Below are positions 26,219 through 33,665 of a DNA stretch of 64,000 nucleotides, one piece after another. The stretch is taken from assembly GCA_025358575.1 (NCBI GenBank), contig JANYJA010000070.1, positions 28,753 to 92,752 of the forward strand, written 5' to 3'. The notes beneath the pieces were generated by a model. The model was given only the letters and a program-made list of their open reading frames with translations. It searched no databases and was not told the origin of the DNA. The stretch is from Terriglobia bacterium. GTDB lineage: Bacteria; Acidobacteriota; Terriglobia; Bryobacterales; Bryobacteraceae. Within the stretch, counting starts at the first letter, position 1. The number at the start of each line of letters is the position of its first letter. The position numbers were made by a program, and so were the translations under genes.

Positions 26219-27480
26219 GAACTGCCCTTGCACTCCTGCTAACCGGCGCATCGCTTTGCGCCCAACAAACGTTGACGCTGGGTGACGCCGAAGCCATCGC
26301 GGCGAAAAATCACCCGCAGGTAAGTGCCGCTCTGCTCAACGCGGCCGCTGCCAACCAAGTCACGCTGGAAACTCACGCCGCCGCTCTTCCTTCGCTCATT
26401 GGAAGTGTCACCGGCGCCAGCGCGCTGAACAACTCGCGCCTTTCGGCGGGCAGCCTCAACAACCCGGTGATCTATGACCGCTTAGCCAGCGGCCTAACCT
26501 TCAGCCAGATCATCACCGACTTCGGCCGCATTCGCAACCTGACCGCGAGCGCCGCCCTGCGTGCTGAAGCCGTAGCTAGCAACGTCCAGGCCACTCGCGA
26601 AGATGTCCTCCTCCAGGTGGACCGCGCCTACTTCGCCGCGCTGCGCTCGCAGGCCATTCTCACCGTCGCAGGTCAGACTGTGGACGCCCGTAAACTCGTC
26701 GCCGACCAAGTCTCTGCCCTCGCCGCCAGCAAGCTCAAGTCTGGGCTCGATCTTAGTTTCGCCAACGTAAATCTCTCTGAAGCCAGACTCTTGTTTGTGG
26801 ACGCTCAAAATCAACTTCGCGCTAGCTTCGCCGACTTGGCGCTCGCCATGGGCTTGCCGTCCCAGCAATCCTTCACTCTGGTCGACCCGGCAAGTCCGCC
26901 CGCTCTGCCTGCTGACTCCTCTGCGTTGATTCAGCAGGCTCTCGACACAAGGCCCGAATTGAAAGGCCTTCGCGCCGAGCATGAAGCGGCACTTCGTTTC
27001 GCCCAAGCCGAGCACGAATTAAAGTACCCAACCATCAGCGCCCTGGCCAGCGCGGGCGTCGTCCCCGCATACCAACAGCCTCTGCACGGCCGTTATGCCG
27101 CTGCCGGCGTCAACGTCAATATCCCAATATTCAACGGTCGCTTATTCACGGCTCGCGCCACGGAAGCCGATCTGCGAGCCCAAGCCGCGGATCAAAATCT
27201 GCGCAACACCGCAAATCAAATCACGCGCGATGTCCAGGTGGGATGGCTCAATGCCAGCAACGCCTACCAGCGGCTTGCGTTAACCGCGGAATTGCTTACT
27301 CAGGCTACTTTGGCTCTCGATCTTGCGCGGACGCGCTATGATCTGGGTCTCAGTTCTATCGTTGAACTTAGCCAGGCGCAGCTCAACCAAACCAGCGCCC
27401 AGATCACCGACGCCAGCGCCCGCTATGACTATCAACTGCAGCGCAGTGTGCTCGATTATCAAGCCGGCTTACGACGATAA
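26215..27480 (+). CDS. TolC-family outer-membrane channel, system 2
   Basis: 421 residues with signal peptide MRTALALLLTGASLCAQQ. The two TolC repeats start at TLTLGDAEAIAAKNHPQVS and at LIQQALDTRPELKGLRAEHE. The last helix carries LARTRYDLGLSSIVELSQAQ, a common TolC/OEP signature. The ATG at 26215 overlaps the pump stop (ATGA). A longer open frame reaching back to 26002 runs inside the pump gene and is an artefact. It completes the second adaptor-pump-channel set. Its length is close to the family norm, unlike the longer system 1 channel. Confidence 0.93.
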   Translation: MRTALALLLTGASLCAQQTLTLGDAEAIAAKNHPQVSAALLNAAAANQVTLETHAAALPSLIGSVTGASALNNSRLSAGSLNNPVIYDRLASGLTFSQIITDFGRIRNLTASAALRAEAVASNVQATREDVLLQVDRAYFAALRSQAILTVAGQTVDARKLVADQVSALAASKLKSGLDLSFANVNLSEARLLFVDAQNQLRASFADLALAMGLPSQQSFTLVDPASPPALPADSSALIQQALDTRPELKGLRAEHEAALRFAQAEHELKYPTISALASAGVVPAYQQPLHGRYAAAGVNVNIPIFNGRLFTARATEADLRAQAADQNLRNTANQITRDVQVGWLNASNAYQRLALTAELLTQATLALDLARTRYDLGLSSIVELSQAQLNQTSAQITDASARYDYQLQRSVLDYQAGLRR

Positions 27481-27575
27481 ACCGAGTTTTAGGCCGTACT
27501 TGACGGATGCGCGCGGGATTTACGATCAGTGGCATGGACGCCTCCGTTTCAAGCCGTCCCACATGCAACTCGCGA

Positions 27576-28183
27576 CCGCGTTCGTTAAAACCGCCATTGA
27601 AATGCTGCTTCACGAAGGCGCGATCGGCCTCTTCCTAACGTCGCTGATGATTCTAGTTTTCCTTGGAAGTATGCGCGCGACGGTTGCCGTTTTCTTTTCC
27701 ATTCTCCTATCGGCGCTAGCCACGTTCATCGCCCTTTCCATCGGAGGAAACTCGATTAATAGCATGGTGCTCGACGGTCTCGCGCTCGCATTTTCACGCC
27801 TCATCGATAACTCGGTGGTGGTACTCGAAAACATTTATCGACATTTAGAGCTGGGCGTGCCGCCAGTTGAAGCCGCTGAAATAGGCGGCCGTGAAGTCGC
27901 GCTTCGAGTGCTCTCGGCGACGCTAACCACGGTCGTCGTCTTCTTTCCTGTGACCTTCCTTTATGGCGTCAGCAAATTCCTGTTCACCGCTTTAGCTCTG
28001 GCGGTCTTGCTCTCGCTATTCGCCTCTTACGCCGTTGCGATGACGGTGGTCCCGCTCTTCTGCGCCCGCTTCATTAAGGCTCCTCATCACTTGTCCGGCG
28101 CCGCCAAGATGGGTTGGGGCGCGCGCTTTAACGCTAGTTTCAATCGCGGCTTCGATCGAATGCTCGCGGGGTACGACAAGCTC
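27576..28183 (+). repeat. second, orphan copy of the 608-bp RND pump segment
   Basis: Nearly identical to 24057-24664 with no indels and no internal stop in the original frame, but with no start, no N-terminal loop and no C-terminal half. It encodes about 202 residues of pump core, including LIDNSVVVLENIYRH. Edges are sharp: CCGCG at 27576 on the left and CTC at 28181-28183 on the right, after which the sequence belongs to an unrelated gene. The 95 bp between the channel stop and the copy match nothing I recognise. It cannot make a working pump. It looks like a recombination product or the last trace of a larger tandem duplication. Confidence 0.88.
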
Positions 28184-28853
28184 GCATGTTGGAACCGAAG
28201 ACATCGGAGATATTCGGCTGGTGATGCGAGACGGCCCCTATATTTCGGGTACGGTTCGGATGGGGGATACACCGGCCTCGTCGCAGAACCCCATCGGCGT
28301 GGGTTTCAGCGACAATCTCCTCTCAATTTACGCCAATGCCTCCGGACCTTTCAAGCAGCAGGCTATGGAACCAGGCGACTATTCGCTAGCGGTTTTTCCG
28401 GCGGGCGGATGGGTTGTCCAGTCAATTACTCAAGGCGGCGTGGATGTGCGCGACCGCAAAATTTCGATCGGCGCGGATACTGAGCCGGCTCCAATAGAGA
28501 TCGTGTTGACGCAGAGCGGCGGCACCATTGAGGTTTCGTTTCCCAGCGTTTTGGCGAAGGCGAACAGTTCAGTGAAGCTGACGCTGTTGAGGCAATCCCC
28601 GAGTGGCAGTGATTGGCTGGTGATCGGTCAGCCGATAGTCACCAACACCAGAGGCACCCTGAATCTTGCGAACATCCCGCCGGGAGACTACGTTCTTTTC
28701 GCGTGGCCCACATCGACGGAAGTCGAATATCTCAATCCCGAGGTGATCCAAAAATATCGGTCGTCTGGGCAGCCCTTCGCAGCGCGCGAAGGAGAGACCA
28801 CGCGCGTGACCGTTAAGCCCGTCCAAATTGTCACTGGCGCAGCAGAACTTTGA
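28184..28853 (+). pseudogene. C-terminal remnant of a carboxypeptidase-regulatory-like domain protein
   Basis: From the junction with the RND copy, a different frame opens at once (HVGTEDIGDIRLVMRDG) and runs to TGA at 28851-28853, about 220 codons. It has the pattern of the C-terminal region of acidobacterial secreted carboxypeptidase-regulatory-like proteins: YSLAVFPAGGWVVQSITQGG, then VDVRDRKISIG, PIEIVLTQSGGTIEVSF, and NIPPGDYVLFAWP with YLNPEVIQKYRSSGQPF. The N-terminal part, including the signal peptide, is missing. A start at GTG 28221 is possible but would give a truncated, unexported protein. It overlaps the 3' end of the dehydrogenase gene on the opposite strand by 23 bp. Confidence 0.7.
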
Positions 28854-29784
28854 GGACGCCGGGTGACGCGGCACGCGCGAAGGCATTTGGCGAATCGGCT
28901 AAGCCGTAAGTTTCGGAAATCAGGGGTGTAACATCCACGGAACCAAGGCGCAACAGTTCAAGCGCCGGCTCGAAACGACCGCAGCGCGATCCCAGCAGCG
29001 TAATCTCATTCACAATCACCGCGGCTGTATCAATCTCGGCCATGCCATGCATCGTCGATTTCATTACCACTGTCCCACGAGGCTGCACCATCCGCAGCGC
29101 AGCTGCCAAACCCCGCTGACGGCCCGTAGCTTCCACCACCCATTGATACTCCGCTTGGGGAATTGTGTCGCTTACTATCTCCGTGGCTATTCCCGCACGC
29201 TCGGCAATTTTCAGTTTCTCGCGATGCCGCCCGAAGTGATGCACGCGAAATCCATACGCGTTCAGCACTAGCGCGATCAGCAAACCCAGCTTGCCATCCC
29301 CCAGCACTGCGATTTGCGCGCTGCAAGGCAGCGCCACCTGATCGAGAATCTCACAAGCCGCGGCAAGTGGCTCGGTAAACACCGCGGCATCGGCGGAAAT
29401 GGAATCTGGAACCACAAACAGATTGCGTTCCGGCAGCGTGAAGCACTCCTGAAACGCGCCCGGGTGCTTCACAATTCCGAGCACCGTGCGACGCGGACAG
29501 TGTCGGCCCAGTGCGCGCTTGCACCACTGGCAATCGCCGCAGTTCAGATTGATCTCCCCAACCACGAGTTTGCCGACCAGCGCGCGATTGTCCGCGTCAA
29601 TGACCTCGCCCACGAACTCATGCCCCGGCGTGCCGCTAAATCCGTAATAGCCGCGCTGCAGTTCAAGATCGGTGTTGCAAATGCCGCCCCGCACGAGCCG
29701 AATGAGCGCAAAACCCGGCAGCCTTTTGGGCGCGGCAACGTCAATCATCTCGATTTTTCCAGAATCGATGTGAACAGCCAGCAC
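28831..29784 (-). CDS. zinc-dependent medium-chain alcohol dehydrogenase
   Basis: 317 residues of the MDR superfamily. The catalytic zinc region holds GGICNTDLEL and GHEFVGEV. A four-Cys structural zinc lobe is present (CGDCQWCKRALGRHC). The NAD(P)-binding Rossmann motif is VLGDGKLGLL. The protein is shorter than typical ADH (about 340 residues), with a compact C-terminus. The substrate is unknown; threonine/sorbitol dehydrogenase-like members share these features. The start is GTG at 29784, 28 bp from the divergent threonine synthase start, with a shared -10 element between. The two genes are not obviously in one pathway, since threonine dehydrogenase would need a stronger match. Confidence 0.85.
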   Translation of the reverse strand: MLAVHIDSGKIEMIDVAAPKRLPGFALIRLVRGGICNTDLELQRGYYGFSGTPGHEFVGEVIDADNRALVGKLVVGEINLNCGDCQWCKRALGRHCPRRTVLGIVKHPGAFQECFTLPERNLFVVPDSISADAAVFTEPLAAACEILDQVALPCSAQIAVLGDGKLGLLIALVLNAYGFRVHHFGRHREKLKIAERAGIATEIVSDTIPQAEYQWVVEATGRQRGLAAALRMVQPRGTVVMKSTMHGMAEIDTAAVIVNEITLLGSRCGRFEPALELLRLGSVDVTPLISETYGLADSPNAFARAASPGVLKVLLRQ

Positions 29785-29793
29785 GATCTTCTA

Positions 29794-29801
29794 TTTATAA
29801 T
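29794..29801. promoter_or_regulatory. shared symmetric -10 element for divergent genes
   Basis: TTTATAAT: the plus strand gives TATAAT (29796-29801) for threonine synthase, and the minus strand gives TATAAA (29799-29794) for the dehydrogenase. Expected starts lie only about 3-5 nt before the two start codons, so both messages would have almost no leader. The plus-strand -35 (TGAACA at 29771-29776) is 19 bp away and weak. Confidence 0.5.
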
Positions 29802-29812
29802 CGAGTTTCCCC

Positions 29813-31114
29813 ATGCAAGCTGAGTTGATCTGCTTCAATCCCGCGTGCCGCACGCGTTTTAAGGTTACCGACCCTATCTATAACTGCAAAGTCTGCGGCT
29901 CGCTTCTCGAAGCCATCTACGAGCCCACGGCTGCCGACCCTACGGAACTAAAGACTCGCTGGCGGGCGCGCCGCTGTTCAAATCTGCCTATCGATCAGAG
30001 TGGCGTTTGGCGCTACCGCGAGTTCATTCCGTTTTTGGAAGACTATACCCAGGTCGTCACACTGCGCGAGGGCAACACGCCTCTGCTCGCGGCTCCGCGT
30101 GCCGCAAGTTACGCTGGTCTCGACGCCGTCGTATTCAAGCACCAGGGCTTCAATCCCACCGGCTCCTTCAAGGACAACGGGATGACTTGCGGAGTCGCGC
30201 AGGCAGTCCGGCTGAAGAAGCCGCGCGTGGCCTGTGTCTCAACCGGCAACACGTCAGCGTCCATGGCGGCCTATGCCAGCGCCGCTGGACTAGAGCCCCT
30301 CATCTTCATCCCACACGGAAATATTTCATACGGCAAGCTAGCCCAGGCGCTGGAATACGGCGCGCGCACCTTTCAAGTGGACGCTAATTTCGATCAGATT
30401 CTGGCACTGGTACGCGCGCTCGCCGATAAGCTCGGAATTTATCTGCTGAACTCGATCAATCCCTTTCGCATCGAAGGCCAGAAGACCATCATTGCGGAGA
30501 TGCTGGACCAGCGCGATTGGGCCGTGCCCGACTGGATCGTCCTTCCCGGCGGCAACCTCGGAAATACGTCGGCATTCGGCAAGGCGCTGCGGGAACTGCA
30601 TGCGCTCGGTTTCATCGACAAGCTGCCGAAGCTGGCTGTGATTCAAGCCGAAGGCTCCGCGCCTTTTTACGATTTCATGAAGGCTGCCGATCACCGGAAT
30701 TTCCATTCCATCGAACATCCTGAGACGCTCGCGACCGCCATAAAGATTGGCGATCCGGTGTCATGGCCCAAGGCGCTGCACGAGGTGGAGCATTCCGGCG
30801 GCATTGTCGAAAAAGTAACGGAGCAGGAGATCGCCGACGCGAAAGCCATCATCGGACTCTGCGGCGTGGGCTGCGAGCCGGCATCCGCCGCAACCCTGGC
30901 GGGAATTCGCAAATTAGTTGCGGCGGGCACAATCCGCGCGGATGCCGATATCGTCGCCGTGCTGACCGGCAACCTTTTAAAGGATCCAGACTACGTGTAC
31001 AAGTACCACACCGGGCAGCTCGACGCGCCGGATGGCTCGCGGCTCGCGTCCACTTTCGGCAACCGCCCGATTGTGGTTCCAAACGATCCCGACCGCATCG
31101 CCGCGCTTATATGA
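29813..31114 (+). CDS. thrC: threonine synthase
   Basis: 433 residues, PLP fold-type II, converting O-phosphohomoserine to threonine. An N-terminal zinc-ribbon-like segment (CFNPACRTRF, then YNCKVCG) precedes the catalytic core. The PLP lysine lies in FNPTGSFKDNGM, the phosphate/cofactor loop is STGNTSASMAAYASAAG, and a glycine-rich loop PGGNLGNTSAFGKAL follows. No SD precedes ATG, which fits the near-leaderless promoter just upstream. The 3' end overlaps the TlpA-like gene by 8 bp, tail to tail. No other threonine biosynthesis gene is nearby. A cystathionine gamma-synthase-like or SbnA-type PLP enzyme is less likely. Confidence 0.92.
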   Translation: MQAELICFNPACRTRFKVTDPIYNCKVCGSLLEAIYEPTAADPTELKTRWRARRCSNLPIDQSGVWRYREFIPFLEDYTQVVTLREGNTPLLAAPRAASYAGLDAVVFKHQGFNPTGSFKDNGMTCGVAQAVRLKKPRVACVSTGNTSASMAAYASAAGLEPLIFIPHGNISYGKLAQALEYGARTFQVDANFDQILALVRALADKLGIYLLNSINPFRIEGQKTIIAEMLDQRDWAVPDWIVLPGGNLGNTSAFGKALRELHALGFIDKLPKLAVIQAEGSAPFYDFMKAADHRNFHSIEHPETLATAIKIGDPVSWPKALHEVEHSGGIVEKVTEQEIADAKAIIGLCGVGCEPASAATLAGIRKLVAAGTIRADADIVAVLTGNLLKDPDYVYKYHTGQLDAPDGSRLASTFGNRPIVVPNDPDRIAALI

Positions 31115-32012
31115 TCGCCGCGACTCGTGCGGCCAGTTCCTCATAGCGTATCGCTCCCGGATGATACATGCGCACAATTCCGTGGCGATCGATCAGCACA
31201 AGTGTCGGCGTGGTGCTGGCGCCGTAGTTAGTGAAATTTTTCTCGCTGAGCGGGGCGGGCATTGCGGCCAGCGGCGAGTAATACTCTTTGCGAACTTGCT
31301 CGATATACGCGGTCTCCTGTTCGGGAGTCGCGTCCTCGCCCCCGGCAACGTATCCGTAATGCTGGGTCGGACCCATCACCAGCAGCCCCTTGGGTCCGAA
31401 CACACTGGCGATTTTCGCAATCACGGGGATGTCGGCTTTGCAGTCGCCGCACCAGTGTGCCCAGAAAAACAGCAGCACCGGATGGCCTGTAGTGGCAGTA
31501 GGTTGCGGGCCCAGCCAATGAGCTGTTTCAAGCACTGGCGCCGGGTGCCCTTCCAGGCTCAACAGCAGAATATTCTTCTGGATGCGCGCCGCGATTGACG
31601 TGCCGGCAAACCGCGTCCGCTCGCCCCGCAAAAACGCGAGCGCTTCCGCGCGTTCTCCGCGAGCCGCCAGTACCTGGCCATGCACTTCGATGGCGGCACC
31701 CAACGCCAGCGGCAGTTGTTTATCCGCATCCATCTTGCGCATTTCGATCTCGGCGATAGCCAATTTGCGAGCTTCTAAAGCATGTGCATCGGCCTTGTCA
31801 TATTGTTTAGAGGCAAGTTCACCGCGCGCGATCCAAGTGATCGCAACCATCAGTTCAGGAGTGACGCCGCGAACCGAGCGATATGCCTTAATGGCCTTGT
31901 CCGCCGCCGCGAAATCCTGGCCATCCACATGTTCCCGTACATCATTGACCAAGCTAGCCCCGGCCATTCCCGCCGTCAGTAAAGCCGACATCAGCACTGA
32001 AGATGCAGTCAT
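31107..32012 (-). CDS. TlpA-like thiol-disulfide oxidoreductase, secreted
   Basis: 301 residues with a signal-like N-terminus (SSVLMSALLTAGMAGASL). The middle ~130 residues look TPR-like helical. A C-terminal thioredoxin fold begins at VLLFFWAHWCGDCKADIPV, with active site CGDC, a conserved cis-Pro loop (GASTTPTLVLIDRHG) and the final Gly/Tyr pattern. It is probably periplasmic and could reduce apocytochromes or manage disulfides. The gene overlaps the upstream SDR gene by 4 bp (ATGA), so the two are co-transcribed. CGDC rather than the CPHC/CGPC of classical thioredoxins may alter redox potential. Its client is unknown. Confidence 0.83.
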   Translation of the reverse strand: MTASSVLMSALLTAGMAGASLVNDVREHVDGQDFAAADKAIKAYRSVRGVTPELMVAITWIARGELASKQYDKADAHALEARKLAIAEIEMRKMDADKQLPLALGAAIEVHGQVLAARGERAEALAFLRGERTRFAGTSIAARIQKNILLLSLEGHPAPVLETAHWLGPQPTATTGHPVLLFFWAHWCGDCKADIPVIAKIASVFGPKGLLVMGPTQHYGYVAGGEDATPEQETAYIEQVRKEYYSPLAAMPAPLSEKNFTNYGASTTPTLVLIDRHGIVRMYHPGAIRYEELAARVAAII

Positions 32013-32752
32013 CGCAGGGTGGCACCCCCATCCACCGTCACCACTTGACCCGTCAGATAACTCGCCCGATCGCTCGCCAGGAGCAACGCGACTTCGGCAA
32101 TCTCGCGCGGCTCGCCCAGATGCTTCAGCGGTTGGGTCTCCAAAAAACCCGCCAGCCGCTGCGGGTCGCTCCAGTAATACTGACTAAGAACTGTCTTTAC
32201 AAGCCCCGGCGCGATCGCATTCACGCGCACCCCTTTGGGTCCAAGTTCCAGCGCATAACTTTGCGTCATCATAATCAGCGCCGCTTTGGTCATGCTGTAC
32301 ATCAGCCCTTCAAACTGCGGCCTCAGCCCCGCGATACTCGCAATGTTGATAATCGACCCCGCCCCCCGTTTGCACATTCCCGGAGCAATAAGCCGCACTA
32401 GTCGGAAAGCGCTCTTCAGGTTCACCTCAATCATCTTGTCGAATTGCACGTCGTCCACGGAAAGACACGGCCCCTGCGCCACGTTCGTCGCCGCGTTGTT
32501 GACTAGCACGTCCACGCGCCCGAAACGCTGGTGCACGGTATTAACCAGCTTCTCAAGGTCGGCCATCCGGCCCACGTGACACGCCAATGGAACCACATCC
32601 GCAGCAATCTCCCGGGCCACTGCGTCCAGTGTTTCCTGCTTTCGCCCGCAAATCACCACTGTGGCGCCTTCTCGCGCAAACACTTCTGCGATCGCGCGCC
32701 CGATGCCGCGGCTGCCCCCGGTTACTAACGCGATCTTGTCCGCCAACTGCAT
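32009..32752 (-). CDS. short-chain dehydrogenase/reductase (FabG-like)
   Basis: 247 residues with the classical SDR features: cofactor motif TGGSRGIGRAIAEVF, NNAATN, the catalytic YSMTKAAL (YxxxK), a Ser in IINIASIAG, and RVNAIAPGLVKT after it. This is the size and layout of 3-oxoacyl-ACP reductases and related alcohol reductases. The substrate cannot be told. It overlaps the TlpA-like gene by 4 bp downstream and follows galU by 11 bp, so galU-SDR-TlpA look like one minus-strand operon. Confidence 0.88.
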   Translation of the reverse strand: MQLADKIALVTGGSRGIGRAIAEVFAREGATVVICGRKQETLDAVAREIAADVVPLACHVGRMADLEKLVNTVHQRFGRVDVLVNNAATNVAQGPCLSVDDVQFDKMIEVNLKSAFRLVRLIAPGMCKRGAGSIINIASIAGLRPQFEGLMYSMTKAALIMMTQSYALELGPKGVRVNAIAPGLVKTVLSQYYWSDPQRLAGFLETQPLKHLGEPREIAEVALLLASDRASYLTGQVVTVDGGATLR

Positions 32753-32763
32753 TCGCGGCCTGT

Positions 32764-33648
32764 TTAAAGCTGGAGGCCCTTCAGATACTCACGAAATTGC
32801 GCTCCTAAATCATGGCGCCGCAGAGCGAACTCGACCGTCGCTTTCAGAAATCCAAGCTTGTCACCGGCGTCATAACGCGTCCCTTCAAATCGGTATGCAT
32901 AGATAGGACGGCTGCGAAGCAGATGCTTAAGCGCATCGGTTAGCTGAATTTCGGAACCCGCGCCAGGCTGAATACTTCCGATGGAATTAAAAATCTCAGG
33001 GGTCAAAATATACCGCCCGATAATCGCGAGATTCGATGGCGCTTCCGAAGCCTTCGGCTTCTCCACCAGATCGCGAATCCGGTACACGCGGTCCTTGCTG
33101 CCATTGTGCGAAATGGGGTCGGCATCCACCACTCCGTAGTGCGAAATCATATCGTGCGGCACTTCCATCACCGCCAGCACGGGCGCGCAGAAGAATTCAT
33201 AGATATCGATCAGCTGCCGCAGGCACGGAACTTCCGCTTCGATTACATCGTCGGCAAGCACCACCGCGAACGGCTCCGGCCCAACCAGTTCACTCGCGCG
33301 GAGCACCGCGTGGCCCAGCCCCAGCGCCTCTTTCTGCCGGATATAAGACACGTCAATCATGTCCGATACACCGCGCACAATCGACAGCAGTTCTTTCTTG
33401 CCGCGCGATTCCAGCATGTACTCCAGCTCAAAACTGACGTCGAAATGGTCTTCGATGGCCGACTTGCCGCGCCCCGTCACAATAATGATATTTTGAATTC
33501 CGGAGTGCATCGCCTCCTCGACCCCGTATTGAATAATTGGCTTATCCACCAGAGGCAGCATCTCCTTCGGTTGCGCTTTGGTTGCCGGGAGAAATCGCGT
33601 GCCTAATCCGGCTGCGGGGAACACTGCTTTTCGCACTTTTGCGGGCAT
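32764..33648 (-). CDS. galU: UTP-glucose-1-phosphate uridylyltransferase
   Basis: 294 residues, cytoplasmic. It makes UDP-glucose for envelope polysaccharides and trehalose. The N-terminal nucleotide-binding motif AVFPAAGLGTRFLPATKAQP and PKEMLPLVDKPIIQYGVEEA are diagnostic of GalU. The catalytic Asp/Lys loop VVLADDVI and the VEKP motif (LVEKPKASEAPSNLAIIGRY) also fit. It begins 17 bp from the divergent glycosidase-like gene. Its candidate -10 (TACACT, 33661-33656) overlaps that of the other gene, again giving a very short leader. Confidence 0.94.
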   Translation of the reverse strand: MPAKVRKAVFPAAGLGTRFLPATKAQPKEMLPLVDKPIIQYGVEEAMHSGIQNIIIVTGRGKSAIEDHFDVSFELEYMLESRGKKELLSIVRGVSDMIDVSYIRQKEALGLGHAVLRASELVGPEPFAVVLADDVIEAEVPCLRQLIDIYEFFCAPVLAVMEVPHDMISHYGVVDADPISHNGSKDRVYRIRDLVEKPKASEAPSNLAIIGRYILTPEIFNSIGSIQPGAGSEIQLTDALKHLLRSRPIYAYRFEGTRYDAGDKLGFLKATVEFALRRHDLGAQFREYLKGLQL

Positions 33649-33661
33649 CAGCTATAGTGTA
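33630..33661. promoter_or_regulatory. overlapping promoters between galU and the glycosidase-like gene
   Basis: Plus strand: TTCGCA (33630-33635, 4 of 6), 17 bp, TATAGT (33653-33658, 5 of 6). The expected start falls at the ATG (33666), implying a leaderless message. Minus strand: TACACT (33661-33656) overlaps the plus -10 and could serve galU, with no clear -35. The -35 of the plus promoter lies inside galU. Confidence 0.42.
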
Positions 33662-33665
33662 CGTG

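Noticed and set aside
27323..28483. A 386-residue frame spanning the channel gene end, the RND copy and the remnant
   Set aside because: It joins a shadow of the channel gene to the orphan RND segment and then runs out of frame into another gene's remains. It is not one protein, so I listed the parts separately.
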